Source: Pipra filicauda
Lineage: Eukaryota > Chordata > Aves > Passeriformes > Pipridae
Length of the DNA: 64,000 nt
Direction of reading: 5' to 3'
NCBI RefSeq assembly: GCF_003945595.2
Contig: NW_024104347.1
Span: forward strand, 1-64,000
In this document: positions 22,877 through 37,800 of the stretch, in pieces
Layout: every line of letters starts with the position of its first letter
Numbering within the stretch: the first letter of the stretch is position 1
Made by a program: the position numbers and the translations under genes
Notes under the pieces: generated by a model
What the model was told of the DNA's origin: nothing
The model's input: only the letters and a program-made list of their open reading frames with translations
Databases searched by the model: none

Positions 22877-25800
22877 CTGTAAGGAAGGACACGGGTTAGT
22901 TTAGTAGTATAGTCCTGTTACTTCTCTGCTGCTGCTCTAAATTCTCTCTTGTAAATGAGAAAATAATTCAGAGCAGGGGAGTTTAAAATCTTGAAGAAAC
23001 CTTTGAAAACAGGACTAACTGTGCGTGCTTCAGTGGAAGATGCAAAAAAGTGTAATTTTAGCAAATGCCTGCATAATTCCTGATTCTGTTTTTGATTCAA
23101 TCAGTAAACAGACTCATAAGAACCTGAATGAGAATGATCTACAGCAGCTGCAGGAATAGAGAGGGAAAGGATGGAGCACGTGTGAGTCCTGGAGTCACTC
23201 CTCAAAGAGGTGGAAAAATTGACATGAGAATGGAAAAAACACTGTGCCAAAGACTAAGGAACTAGAAAGAAAGTACAGGACAGGCATGGCACAAGAAGGA
23301 GGCTTTGGGAAAGGCATGGTGCCAGCTGACCCGAACTCTGATGTTTTCATTTTCGCTACCAAATGTGCTTATGTAAAGTTAAATTAAAATTCACTTCTAG
23401 TAACTAACAAAAGCATGAAGAACACTTAAACATCCAATTTTAGTTTTTGTTTTCCCCATTCAATTGCAGGGTGGAGACTGAGTTTGCCTCTTGGCATCAG
23501 AGCTTACTGAGCCTAAGTGTCAAACTCTCAAACATTTTCCGGCTACTACAGGGCCAAATACCCTTTTTCTGTAATGAAAACTGATATTTTTTTCTTCATA
23601 GTCTTATTATTCTACAAGCTAGGATTAAAATCATGGTAGCTCAAGGTGCTGTGAACGATGGTCCAGAATAGACAGATGCTTTGGCTCTCCACAAGCTGCC
23701 CTGCCAGCACAGAACAGGACTCCTTGGGCAGCTATCCAGCGTGATGAAATTTGTGTGGTTGCTGCTTTGTCTACAAGCTGTGTGTTCTGGGCATCCTAAG
23801 GACAGAAGCATATGTACTGGCAAAACCCACCAGCCTAGCTGTGCTTACTAACTGGCAAGTCCTATTTCATCATAGGAGGTTTGTGCCAGGTGGCTTAAGA
23901 GTGGAGCCTGCTCCTTCCAACCTTTTTACCCCACATTTCTAAGGAGCTGAGCGCTGTGCCGTCTGGGTTCCCTGGAAACAGCCTGCCTTCTTAGCAGGTG
24001 ATGGTTTCTATTCAGAAAAGATTAAAGTGAGCATGAAGGATTCACCAATGTGTAAGGGGCACGGAAGGGCTCTCTGGAAAGATAGGACATTAGAATCCAG
24101 ATTGATAAACCTGATTCGTAGGGACAGGTGCATCTCACTGATGATAATGGGAACAAAGTCTGCAAAGAGAAGGAATTTGCATCTGAATACATATGTGTGC
24201 ATTTCTAGTTGCAATGACAAGATGCATCCCAGTTGAAAAAACAAACATACACCCATGCCCAGGCTTACCTAAGTCACTAAGATACTGCTGTTTGAAGATG
24301 GTGTGGCATTACACCTGACTAACCTGTTTAGAAGTGGATACAGAGGAGCTATACAAAATCATACCATCTCCTCTGGAGAACTGAGAACAGTACCAAACGA
24401 GATATTAAATTCTACCTCTTTTCCTCCTCATATTTGTGTTCAGGGGTTTCTGTTACTGCTGCAAGGAAGAAACATGATCTGTGATCTGAGGTATAGTTTG
24501 GATGGGATGTATTTCCCCAGTTCTTGAATTGCTAAAAAATGACAGAAGTTGACATCCTGAGAAGATCAAAAACATAATCTCATCCTATTGCAGAAACAAG
24601 TTGTCTTCCTCACCACATGTAATTAAACCCATTGTGCTAGATAAAAAAGACTGAGGCTACAACCTATGCTTTTTGTAATGTGTTCATGTGTTTCTTGGGT
24701 AACACAATAGTAGGTGATATTTTGCTGCTTTTGCTTTTTAAAACTCTGGTAGTTATGTTATACTGAAGTGCACCCAAGATCTGCATTCTATTTCTCCTCA
24801 GTATTACTTGCACACGATTGCCACATGAATGGTTGCAGTGCTTCCCGTATTTGATTCTTTCCTGCAAAGTTTTAAAACAGCTCCTTTAAAAAAACATCTT
24901 TTCTCAGGCTTCAGGTTTTTCCCTTAGTCACTTCTAGGGATGTTGAACAGCTTGCATGTGTCCTGTTTCCACACATCGCGTTCTTCTACACTGTAAGTAA
25001 CGTCAGGAGCCTCAGGAAGGCACAGCTGCCTCCATCAGGCAGATCTCTATAGCACTCGGAGGAGAACAGAAGACACAGAAACTTGAGCGTGGCTCTGTCC
25101 TGAATACACTCACACTACCTACTAAAGCACAGAAGCAATTCACTGTCAGCAGTACAGTGGACTGCTTCCGTTTCCTATTACGTTCACACCTTTATTGTAT
25201 TTGCAATGGACATATGCCCAAGGTAGACAAGCTGAGAAAGATGAGCTCACTTGTTACAATACAACACTGAGAAACTTGAAAAGGCAGTGAAAATTTTCCC
25301 AGTAAATGCTGGGCTTCCCTGTGTTTAAATCCTGTGCTTTTCATTCTAACCTGAAGATGTGCCAGCCAAGCTTAACACTCCCTTTGGAACAACCCAATCC
25401 TATTCCACCCTGAAAAACCAAATAAATCCCCCTTCAAAGTTGCGATAAACTTGTAATAACCACAGGCTATATCTGAGTGCAAGTTTCATACTTCTCTGTG
25501 CTCACAGAACTCGTCTTTTCTGAGAGTATATGGAGATATTGGAATGGGCCCAGTGAAGAGTCACTAAGGTGATTAAGGCACTGGAGCATCTCTCCTATGA
25601 GGAAAGGCTGAGAGCTGGAACCGTTCAGCCTGGAGAAAAGAAAGCTCAGGAGCATCTTTGTGTGTATAAACACCTGACAACATGGGCATTGGGCTACCTG
25701 CTGGCAGGGCAAGAGGCAATGGGCACCAGTTAAAATGCACAAAATTCCACTGGAACACAAAACACTTTTGTATGGTGAGGGTGGTAAAACACTGGCACAG

Positions 25801-28800
25801 GCCACTCAGAGGGGTTGTGGAGTCACCATCAGTAGAGATATTCAAGGCCCAACTGGACATGGTCCAGGGCAAACTGCTCTAGCTGACCCTGCTTAAGCAT
25901 GGGAGTTGGATTAGATGATATTGAGAGGTCTCTGCAGACCTCAACTGATCTGTGATCCTGAGAGTAGGCACTGCTCTTATACACAGCTTTCCAGTTTGAC
26001 TGCAGAAGATGTCTGCTGCAAAAACATTCAGAATAGACTTTATGATCCCTTGATTTTAGAAGTTGTAAAGTCAAGCACTTATAAATTATCATACTGCTAG
26101 AATTAAATTGCTTGTAGACCCTTAATGTGGATGCCACGCAATGTGGATCATAGTGGAATCTGTAATTATATAAGGAATGACTTATTATGTTTTTAGAGTG
26201 GCCTAACAATCCTCCAGACTCCCTGAAGAGAGACAGGGAGCAGCATGAAGCATGAAGGCATGAAGCAGCACAGGAACAGTGTGTGTTCAGTAGAGTTGCA
26301 GGCAGAAGCTGTGTGGAGTTAAGCAGGCTTAAAGCACAAGGAAATTTCAGAGAATAAAGACTTATCTGACAGTGCAATTTTATTTTCAGAGCTTTCTAAC
26401 TTGGCTCAGTTACCTAAATAGCTCTTGCTTATCAATATGGATGTTTCTGACAGTAAAGGCAAAACTTAAATGTGGACCAAAATCCTCTATCATAATATGC
26501 CCCTTCCCTTTACCACCCATTTATTGCCAAGTAGGCAGAAATGTTGGTATACCAGCTCTAAATGCAAGCTTAATGCCCAGTTTATGTGAGTATGAACCCT
26601 GCTTTATGAACTGTGGAAACTTAGCAACCCAAGGATTTGGTTCAAGTGTGACAAAGTTTCTGCACTTCTTAGGATGATTTTCAGAACAAACAAGCTGTGA
26701 CAGTTAGAATGGACATAAAATATGTTCTGTGAATGTAGAAATACCATGCATTCTAGGGAAAAAAACCCCACACTGATTTTTGAAAAACAGGTGCCACCAG
26801 TGAGAGAAATTTGAGGTGAAAAATTCTTTGTGGTAGAAGGGGATGGGCTAGAATCAAGTGGTTAATTTTGTTTCCTGCTAGGGTTACCACCTTATCTAGT
26901 ACCTGTCCTGCTTGGCCAAGCCAGTCTGTTGTGCTACAAGTCAGGTAGTACTCCATAAAGAGAGGAAAGTCTGAGAAATATAACCATAAAATCTTAATTG
27001 AGTAGATAAAACCATAAGCAAGGAATGAGGAGAATCTGATAGAAGTTTCTAGGACCTCAAAAGATTTGCAACTTGCACAGCGTAATTCAAAGTGCTGTAC
27101 AGAGCTGAGATTTCCAGATCAAAGTAAAAGAGAGCAGGATGACTCAGAGCTTGTTGCAGGCAGGCTTGCTGAAATGGTAAAACTGTAGCCTTTGGGCATA
27201 ATCAGTCTGCTCACCTTTCCAAGGGCTGTCAGAAGATAGAAATCAATGGACTCCCTGTATCTCAGGATTCGGAGGATGCCATCCAAGTACACCTGATCCT
27301 TATTGAAACAGCCTGAAAGGAAAGGAGATACATTGCACTCTATCAAGGTTTGGCCAAGGCATGTTCTCAGAAGCCATTATGAGCAGAATAGTTTTATTTT
27401 TAAAAACTAGACCTTTATACCCCTGACTTGAAAAACCTTTCCAAAAACTAACTAGAAGGTAAAACCCACTAGCCAGAGAAAGAAATCAAACACAGACGAT
27501 AGTGTCTGTGAATAACCACTGCAACATTGCATCTCTTGTAATAAATATGAAAGGGCAAGTCAAGCTGTGAGTATGGACTTTTTCACAGTTTTGTATTTAC
27601 ATTCCACTTCCAACAAAAAAAAATCCTTTACTGATTCAGCTTGAAAGTCTCACACATGCATTTTCAGCCTTGTTTTCCATAGTGAAATTCCTGACACCTC
27701 AGAAAGTGTGGAGTCCCATTTCTCCGTTTTGCAAAAGTTTTACCGTGTGACATGATGAAGGAGCTCTGTGCATGTCCTGAAAACCTCCCTGAAGTACAAA
27801 AAAAGAGAAGACAAATAATAGGCAACCCACCTGGTTGTGATGTGTCAGTCCACCCTCTCTTGGCTCGTACGCAGTAATCCCATCTAGTACCGGGGTCTTT
27901 GACAAATTTTCCCACGTCCTGGAAAAGCCGACTGAAGGACATTTGGCTAGCTTGATACACTGTGTAGTAGAGCAGGGCAGCTCTCCAAAGAAAAGGGTCT
28001 TTGCGGAACAGTACACTGTGAATGCTTGCCAGCCCCTCTTCTGTAGGGTTGATTGGTTTTAACCCATGTTTTCTACGTCCATTCCGGTTGCACCAAGGCT
28101 GGCTGTTGTTGTTAAAACCACGAAAATAATGAGTTCCTGAAAAGAAGAAGGATTATGGCACTTAGAATGGTAGCATCGAATGATTAACAAAAAATTATAA
28201 GATATATAAGGAGACGCCCATTTCAGAACTCTGAGCAGGTAGGACTGGGAACTGGGGAAAGCGACATCTTTAGCCTTGTCTGCAACAGAGAATTTTGTCA
28301 GAGATAGATACACAATGCAAATGTTCACCTGCTGACTGCAAGTGAGACTTCTGAAAATGCCTAAGGAATACAACTATCAGGAAGACTTGACTTTCCAAAT
28401 CTGTGGAAAGGAATTTTCAAAAGTGTCTTACATGCTGAATATCTCTGGCATAGGCTAGGCATTGTAATGACAAGAAGGAAGGAAAATCAAAGTAAGGGGG
28501 CAGAAATGCTGCCTCCTGAAGGTGATTAAACAGCCCTATGGCAGCCTTGGAAGATGCTGTGTCCCCTTACAATGTGAGTAACTGTGGTTCAAGGCTTATT
28601 CTTCAGTTGATATTCAGGTACTAGCCAAGTTAATGCATTTTAGATGTCCTTAAAACAGATGCACTGAACATTTTGCAGGAATTTTCCACAGGGCTGGGCC
28701 CACCTTGTGTAATGCAAAACCAAGGCAATCTTACAGCAGTTTAGGGGTCGCTGGGTAAATTCTTTCTGCCTAAAGCATTGCCTACATTTGCAAGCAATGC

Positions 28801-31800
28801 AGCGTAACAAACATAGATTTTTAAAGTGAAATGGCTGGAGCTGAGGTTGAAAGGTCAAACTATTTTCATTTCCTTTTTTTTTTTTAACTCCAAAGTATCT
28901 CTAAATTGCTCTCATGAGTAAAATGTCCCTGAGCAGTGACACCACACAAGGTATGCCCTGGAGCATAGCCTCTGGACTAGCATTATCTGAAAGGATTACA
29001 CTTTGCCTGCTCCAAGATTCCTTTGGCACGTGAACCTCAGTGCAGTAAGTGGGACTAGCTGGTAGACTTCCTTCAAAAGCTCACTCTGGATCTGACCTAA
29101 AATGCTAACGTACATAAACCCTAGGTATTCTTTTACTGCATGCTGCAGTGATAAAAAAGTTTCTCCTTCCCTTTAGCACATCTAAAGCACAGGTTCTTTA
29201 TATATAGTGCCTGGCCCATCATTGTGAAATAATTAAGAGTGCATGCAAGTACTCCCCTTTGCCTGAAGAACTGACGTCACATTCATACCAATTTCGTGTC
29301 TCAGCATCCCTTCCAGCCAGTGCTCTCGTGCAGTGGAGATATTGATAGTGAGAGTGGGGCGGCCATTCACCACTGTCATTGAGGCTCGGGATAGCAGGTC
29401 CTCCGTGAGATGGACCACAATCTGAAGAGGAGAGAGTTCAGGTAGCAAAGAGCTCTCTTCTCACTCTTGTTCTTGCTTTTTCCTTTGGTCCTTCCATTAT
29501 TTCATTTCTCTTTGGTCCCTTGCCCTTCACAACTCTTCCTTGCTGCCAGCAATCACCTGTGAGAGACCCTTCTGACTCCACTGAGTTTATCCTACTCACC
29601 TGTGCTGCTGACAAAACCTCAGGCTTCAGTGGGATTCAGCAAGAGGGTTAAGATAGACAGACAGGAGACTGCAAAATTTAATACAGTAACAGTGACTAGA
29701 TTCAAGGGTCAGGGAGCAACTAAATGCAGAGTAAATGAGACAAAATTCCATTTTTTGAACTGTGTCTAATTATCTTAGAATTACTGAGAACTGAAAAACA
29801 CTAGGTAAATACACATAAATTGTTTTGGTATCTGTATATCTAACTGTATGAAACCTTTTCAGTTGCAGTTCTAAAGCCATATGAACGGGAGGAGGAAGCA
29901 CTGTGTACTTTGTTTCCTGTTACATGATGAGGACTTGAAATATTATGAAAATGCTGGTATTGTTTCATTTTGGTTTATACAGGAATATAGTTCTTGCTTT
30001 CCTGTTTTCTCTTGGAAAACTGGTCATCAAGACAAAAACTGCCAGAGAAGGAAATTAATGCATATTTATATATTTTGTTATTTGACTTCAAAAAGCCTTT
30101 TTAAACAAGTGACTGAGAGGGAGAAGGGAAACTCTCTTTGTTGAAGACTAAGCACCTTTCCCTCTTCATGTAAAGCATAAAGAAACAGTACTGCTCAGAA
30201 GAGTACAAGGGAGAGTACTTAAAAGAAAGATGACTTTTTTAGTATCAAAAAAAAAGGACCCAGAGATCAAAGGCATTAACATGACACTTCCCTGTATTCA
30301 AAACTCATCATTCAGCTTCAAGTTCAACAGCAAACAGTCAGTCGTATAAAACTTATATTTAAAAGGCAGAAAAAATAGGTAAATCCCAAAGCATTTAGAT
30401 TTAAAGCACGGGTACCACTTAGCTTTATTAACATCTCTTCAGCTGGTAAGAGTATTTTCATAATATTTTAGACCATACTAAACATGCTGTATTAACTTTA
30501 TTTTTGCAGAAAAAGTAAAGCATTTCATTAAGAAGGACATGGGTTGCTGGATGAGCATGCAGGATCCTGCTTCCATGAAGTCAAACCAAGGCAAAACTGA
30601 ATGCAAAGGGAGATAAAAGCATAGCAAAGACCAAACATATAATTTTTTTTATGCTTGGTCTAAACTGTCATTTATTAACTCTTAGAAACACAGGTAAGGT
30701 CTGGTTATGAGTGTCAGATCATAGTCTCACAAAACTGTGTGATGAGTTTAACAGTTTCTCCTAATAATATTATATTTACCAATTAAACCTAGTTTCTGGG
30801 AAACTAATTTTTGTCTCTTGATCTCCCATTCCAGACTCCTCTTGCTCATTGCCAGTGACCTCACCCAAGTCTTGGACTGTGTCAGCTGGTGATTTCATTT
30901 GGAATAGTTCTCTTTTTAAACATTCAATTTCATTTGACTTTTCCAAGCAATTCAATGTAACTCCATCAAACCGGTCTTTTTAAATCCTAAATATAGGAAA
31001 TAAGTTTTTTGCAAAGGGCTCTAAAAAATTAGATGTTTAAATCCAGGAAAAAAACAGCACTCAAACCAACTCAACAAGCCAACCTCTTTCAGACATTTTT
31101 ATTCACTTATGTCACTTTCATTTGTGTTACTTCTTATAAATCAGTCTCTTGGGCTGGTGCTTATTTTTCTTGGCCTTTTCTTAACTCTTTCCTTTGGTGT
31201 AAATAATTTGATACAAGAGAACGGATGGCAGAACTGATGAATAAATGGAAATGTGCTAGTCTCCAAGTAGCTGAAAAAAGGAGGGAAGGAAGGGTGTCGT
31301 TCTTGGGTACTCCCAAAAGAGGTGAATTTAAGAACCAGCATATATGAATCAGGAAATAGGCCCAGAGAGATGACTGAAGCATTCACAAGGAATTTGCATC
31401 GTTTCAATTGTTCAAACGTTAGAGTGGGTATAACCATGAGAAAAATATGATGCAAGGAATATTCTTGTAATTATGGAGGAAAGGCCTCCCAGATGGTCTC
31501 TGGGGTCTATCCATGTGTAACATCTAAGGTCTACATAAATGTTTCTTTCCTGATCCAGTGTATGACTTACCTCACCAAGACAGCCTTCTTTCACCATGTA
31601 TTTCCTGACACGATTCCAGATGCGACTTTTGGTCAGCAAGCTGCCTCCAGTGGCCTGTTCAAATTTTTCATAGCTTCCATATTTCTGCAATGTTCGCTCC
31701 ATAATGTTGATGGACTATAAAATACAAAAGCATAGCAAATATCAGTGCAGTGAGATCCCTATGTCAGATTGGTATGCGTATTCTTTCTCTCCCTCTCAGT

Positions 31801-34800
31801 TTCTCTTTTTTTTTTTATTTTAAAATCTTTCTTCTTTTCTTAACTCACTGACAGTCACTATCAAGCTGTACTCATTTAATACAGGCTGACACACTCTGCA
31901 ATGAAGTTATACCAGCTTCAGATGTACATCAATGCCAAAATACTAACAAAAGATTCCGATCAAATCATCTTGGACCCACACACATCATGATTATCAGTCT
32001 AGTGAAATAATACCCATTTTCTCTTTAATTTTGGGAATGTTGTACAACTGCCTTGTAAAACAGGATAGAACAGGATATTTGCAGTTTGTCAGCATGTTTC
32101 TTTTTATGGTTTTCCAAAGAATTTTAGAAAGATCAACTATTACTGTCATCTTGCTTCATTTCTTGGTATTTTCTAATTTAGAAACACTGATCCATGATTA
32201 AGCAGATGTTTAACTATAATTTTAACGATAATATTTCAACCAAAAATGTCTCTTTACAGTGAAATCCTCTGTACCATAGATGTCTGTTTCAGAAAGGAGG
32301 AGAGAGAGGAATCTTATTTAGGAATTTTACTTACAGAACTTTCATTTAAAATTTTCATTTAAACCATGATACATCTTTATTGCCCTCCAAAATGAAGGAG
32401 GCATGTTTCACTAGACGAAAAGAGTGGTATCAACAATTCTCTTACGTATTGCTGGTAGAAGCAGACCCTTGTAGGTGGAAAGCTCAGCATGATGCCCATA
32501 ACACTATCTGAACTCTGCATGTTGAAGATGTTACTGGTGGGGTGTGAAATGCTCATCCCCAGTAATCTGCTTTCCAGTAAGTCATTTCACACCCTTAAAG
32601 GAAAATGTGGCTTGGAATAACCTCTTTCCCAGCAACAGTCCAGCTACAGAGAATAGTATTTTTTCATAGATTTGATAACAGAAGCTCCTGATATTACCTT
32701 AAAAAACTAACACTCTTTCTAAGAAAATACCACTAACAATGAAGGTGGAAATCTTTCAGACTGAATCTGTTTTTACATTATACACTTATATCTATGCATG
32801 AAGCTGGTAAAATGCTTGTTTCCAGCTGTGTAATTCTGACATTGTCAGACTGACAATTGTCCACAAAAATTGGATTAATCTTTTATCTCTCACAGCTACT
32901 AACAATCCTACTCTAGGTTTTTTCAAGCTGAAACTAAGCAACCCTGAGTAATTGCTGTTGAAACCCATAAATGACAGCTCGACACAGTCTTAAAGCCCAG
33001 TAGCTCTTTGATAAGAGAAATATCACTTACCTGAATGCCAAAGAAATACTGCACCTAATATTCAGTATTTCTTTGTCTGCCACTTATATACATGCTATTA
33101 AATTTGAAGGACCATCTGGTCAGATCTGAGGGGTTTTTTTCAAGAATGAAGAAAGGGCATAATTTGCTACCTTAGCACAGATTAAGCTAACTCTCTCTGT
33201 TTTTTTAAAGAAGGCTTTATTTTTGGAGGGTTAAGCAATATGGAAGCAGAGAATCTACCTACTGTGTCTCAATGCTGCAATCTCTGTCCCCACTGCACCT
33301 GAGTCTCCACAATAAGGCTTTATTTATATGGGAGAAGAGGGCATATGCTGGAGAGCACTAATAGCAAAAAGGAAAGTGAGGGATAAACAGAAACCTGCTA
33401 CTGGTTATTTAAAATCTATACACCAGTTCTTCAGGGACAGCCCAGCAGCACCGCAATAAGTTACTCACAGAACTTGGCCAAAAAGTCAGCGTGCGTGGCC
33501 GCATGAGAATGGCTCTGGTAGAAACAGGCTCACCATAAAGCCACCCAGTCTTGTTACATGAACGATGTTTCCTTTCACTGCCTCCTGCGCGGCCAAAACT
33601 CCCTCGCCACCATGCTAACTCCAGCTGTAGGTCAAGCTTGACAGAGACCTGCATTGGACCCACTGGGGCCCTGGTGACACTTGATCCTGGTTCCCAGGAT
33701 CGGGCCCATCTGGGCAGCTGTGCCCCTGCACCTGATGCATGAGTAAGAAGCGGATGTTGTGAAGAAAGACACTGACAAAGAACACATTATCTTCTTTTCC
33801 CAGTTTTCATTATACGATCAGGCATCAGGATAACTGAAGAGAGACACTGTAAAAATAGGAATGCCCTGCCACCACCGGAGCCAGTGCAAATGGTTTGGCT
33901 TTGCCTCTCCCCGTTACAATAGCGCAATGAGCACGCACAGTAGCTGTGCTGCGTGGTGTCCCCTGAACCCTCACTTTCTGAGATAGGTCTTTCTATCTTC
34001 AATTGTATGGTTGTACAGAACAGCAATTCCTCTCAAAAGTTTTAAATAATGTGACTTAAAACACAGTAGATCTTGCAGGTGGAAAGGTTTGGCTTTCAAT
34101 TCTCTGAAAGTTATTTACTGCAGGAACTGAGAGATGGGTGTTATTTTCAAAAGCCATCAGGATTTGTTCCTTTCCTTTTTTAAGACTCTTTAAGGCATCT
34201 TTCAGAAAGTACCTAGCACTCTGGCTACACCTCTCTACCAGCAAATCAAACAAGACCAGGATATTGGCTCGAGTGCTGGAAAGGGTCCATCCATGAGCTG
34301 AATTGTTGGTAGGTCCCAAGGAACAGTGCTATCTTAGGTGAACCAGCATTCCTCTCTCAGGCAACACTTGGCCATATCCAAAGGATCATGTGGTTGTTGG
34401 GTTCTCCAAAATAAGTGGCAACTAGGCCACTACATTTTTATGCCTATTGTGCCTCTCAGCAAACCAAACATCACACCCAGCTCAGTTTCATATCAAACAA
34501 TGATAAAAAGCTTTTCTGACATTGTGATAGCAAAGCCTTTGGATGGAGAAGAACAGGCAAGTGAGATTCATAGGCTGAAGAAAGCCAATAAAGGTAGCAA
34601 AAGATAAAAAGTAAGCTCAAAGAATTGCAAAGATATTTTACAGAATTTTGGAAAAAAGTAGGACAAATCTAGAGTGCTGATCACAGTTGAGTAGGGGTGG
34701 ATGAGAACAGGTTTGATGAAGCAGAGGAGTGCCAAAACCATTTGAGAGCAAGGGGGCAGTTTCTTCTCAATGTGAAAGTTCATAACAACAGGGGTGTTTC

Positions 34801-37800
34801 AGAAGGGCTTGTAAACTTTATTAGCAATCCCGTTCTGATGCTTTGATTTATAAATACATTAATACTATGAGATGCAGTATTATATAGGTGGTGTTATCCC
34901 AGAGGACTCTCCTACATTTCTCAGAGTGCAGGTATTTTCTAAAACCACCTCACCATAACAAACAGTGAGAAAATAAGCATCAGACACCAAACACACATTA
35001 AACTTTCTGCTTGGCTGTCTGTAAAAGCAAACTCCCTGGAGCTGAGACATCCATGCTAAGGCAGGTAGCACAAGTTTGGGAGCCAGGAGGTCCAAGTTGT
35101 AGATGAATCCTACTGAAGAAGCACAGAGACTCTCTGGCCTCTTCTACCTCAACCTGATGCAGTTTGCAGCTCCAAGGGGAAGGGTGGGATACTGAAGGGT
35201 GCTTCCTCTACCTTATGTGCCATGCTGAGTAATCCATATCCTGGCATTCCAGCCATGTCCAAAGAGATGTTACAAGTTTGAACTCATGCATGCTGAGAAA
35301 GTCATTAAGCTTAAGCCTCCTTATTGCTGGACACATAACAAAAAATTACTAAGAAGGATGCTCACCCCTAATACCTTCTCTCTTGACTCTGTTTCAAGTG
35401 AAACAGAAGTAGTCTCGATAATTCTTTCCAAGTGGGCAGGTGTGGCTCTGGAAACACTGAAACAACAGGGAGAGCCACCACAAACACACACTGCCATCAG
35501 CACGTAAATCTCTGGAGAGTGGCAGATCGCCCCAGCACTGAGATAGTCCCCATTCCCAGTGCTGTTGCTGGTTTTGACACTTCTTGCCACAACCACCTTA
35601 GCTGGGGATGGTTCCTCGGGGAAAAGTTTTGGGAAATTTTTGGTTTCCAGGCACTGACTACAACACCAATCCCTTCATTTGGCGTTCTGCACCTGAGTCT
35701 CCAAGGTGAGATGACTCAGTCAGGCGTTGCAAGAACTTGCCGGGAAAGGGGAAAATCCAGACCAGTATGCCAGGTCCTGTCTATTCCAGCATCCAACTGT
35801 GAGCTTATTTTCCAGCCTTTGGGCCAGCAGAATACTGGCATTGCCACAGTTCATAAGGCAAAATTGTAAACTCCTCATGAACAGGTAAAAAATGGAAGAA
35901 AGGAAGAACTATGTGGCTGTACCACATTACTGGTTAGGAACAATAATTCCTATTCTTTTTTTCATAGTTAGCTAAAGGTCTGCTTCAACCTCCCTTATCA
36001 CTACCAAAGAGTACCAAAAGAAGCAGCAGTCTCAGGGCAAGCCCCCTTGCACAGCAAACTCTACTGATGCTCAAGAAAGCAATGACACAGAAGCACTAAC
36101 AAAAGCGAGACAAGGCTGTTTAATTGCCCGGTTTAGGTTATGGTGATGTTGGCTTTTTAAAACGAATTATTTACAGCCAAGTAGGTCTCTGAATCCCGAG
36201 TCAGCCATGCGCAGAATGCAGCTTAGTTACTTGAGAGGTACTGTAGAAGGATGTACTGATAAGACATGCTCATGAGGCATTTGAGGGGACCAAGTCAGAA
36301 AAGGGGCTCAGTCCCCTACATCCAAATCAGCTCATCCTACATTCAGAAGCAGCTCTGCTACAAAAGGGTCACAGTCTCTGCTGAGATCTACAAGACAGAT
36401 AAGGCTTGCAGACACCATTGCTTTCCTCCCTGAATTGCTTATTTGCTGGGGAAAAAAGCTTCCCAGGTGCATGATTGTGTAACACTAAGAGGTACCAAAT
36501 TGAACTTGTTAGTTTTAATCAACAGCCATGAAATGGTGGCTGTTTGGGTCAAGAGAAAGGTGGGGAGGGAGGTAAGTGCAGGTTTTTGATGCTAGTCCAC
36601 CCAGACTGTAGTGTTTTGAGTTTTATTCAGTGTTTACAGTGGCTTTTCTTTTGCATGCTTGTTCTTAGTGGGATAAAGAGCGTGTTTAAGTAATTTAGAG
36701 CTGTTAGAAATGTTTTTAATGGAAAACTTTTTAAATACTTTGTAAGGAATTAAAAATTAATACTTGCTTGGTTTTTGTATGAGACTGTATTCTGCAATAA
36801 ACCTATGCTCCTTTTGTAGTATCACCAGAAGTGATCTATGGTCTCTTCCAGAGGAAGTGAGATGTTTGTCTTGAACCCTGGGAACTTATGCTACTTGGAT
36901 GGCCTGATATAATTTGTGTTATATATTAACACGCCTTATCTATAAATCTTAGTTAAGGAGGGAATTTGTTGCTACTAAAGAATGAAGTATTTCACAATTA
37001 AGTACTCTTTACAGACAGTGTCATGTTTTTTAATCTTCAACATGCCTAAGCTGTGACATCACTTGGACACAGCAAAGGATTACTCAGTGTTGAATGTCAT
37101 GTTGTTCAGCCTTCCAGCTCCACCTAACCTTATTTTTCAACTTCTGATAAATTTGCTAATTGTAGGCTACTTGTATTATTGCCTTAAAAGGTGTGTCATA
37201 CAAACACTTGCAATGTGGTATAACTGGTTTATTTATTAAGTCAAAACTGCTATGTTTTTATGAGTACAAGGGAAGAGGATGTACATCTCATTCATGGGAG
37301 ATTGCTCATTCAACAAAATAGTGGGGGGTTTTTGTTTGTATTTCTTAAAAATTATGTATATAAAAGTAGATTTCTCACCTCCTTGTAAATTCAAAGAAAC
37401 AGGTTACTTAAAGTTGCAACTTGCTGATTTTGTTTCAGCAAAGTTAAGTCATCTGCTCTGCAACACTGGGAACAATTACTTCTAAGCAAGTATTGCCACC
37501 TCTAGCATCTGAGCAAAAATAACAAACACCTAAAGTGTTAAGAAACTTAAGAAGGACAAGTACTTGGAGCGAGAAACTTTTATAGCGCTTCAAGCACACA
37601 GTTGCTGCAGTGACCTTGAAGCACAGCAATAAGAGAATTAATTTCTGTAATATCAGTTATGTCAATCAATGTGAAAAGCTGCAAATCTGCAGGCTATTTT
37701 TTTATTCTCAAGTTTGCTTCCCTAAAGGCACATATTGTGTGACTCATGAAGAACCTTATTATGAAGAAAACAACAAAAGTAGAAAGAGAGAAATAAAAAA

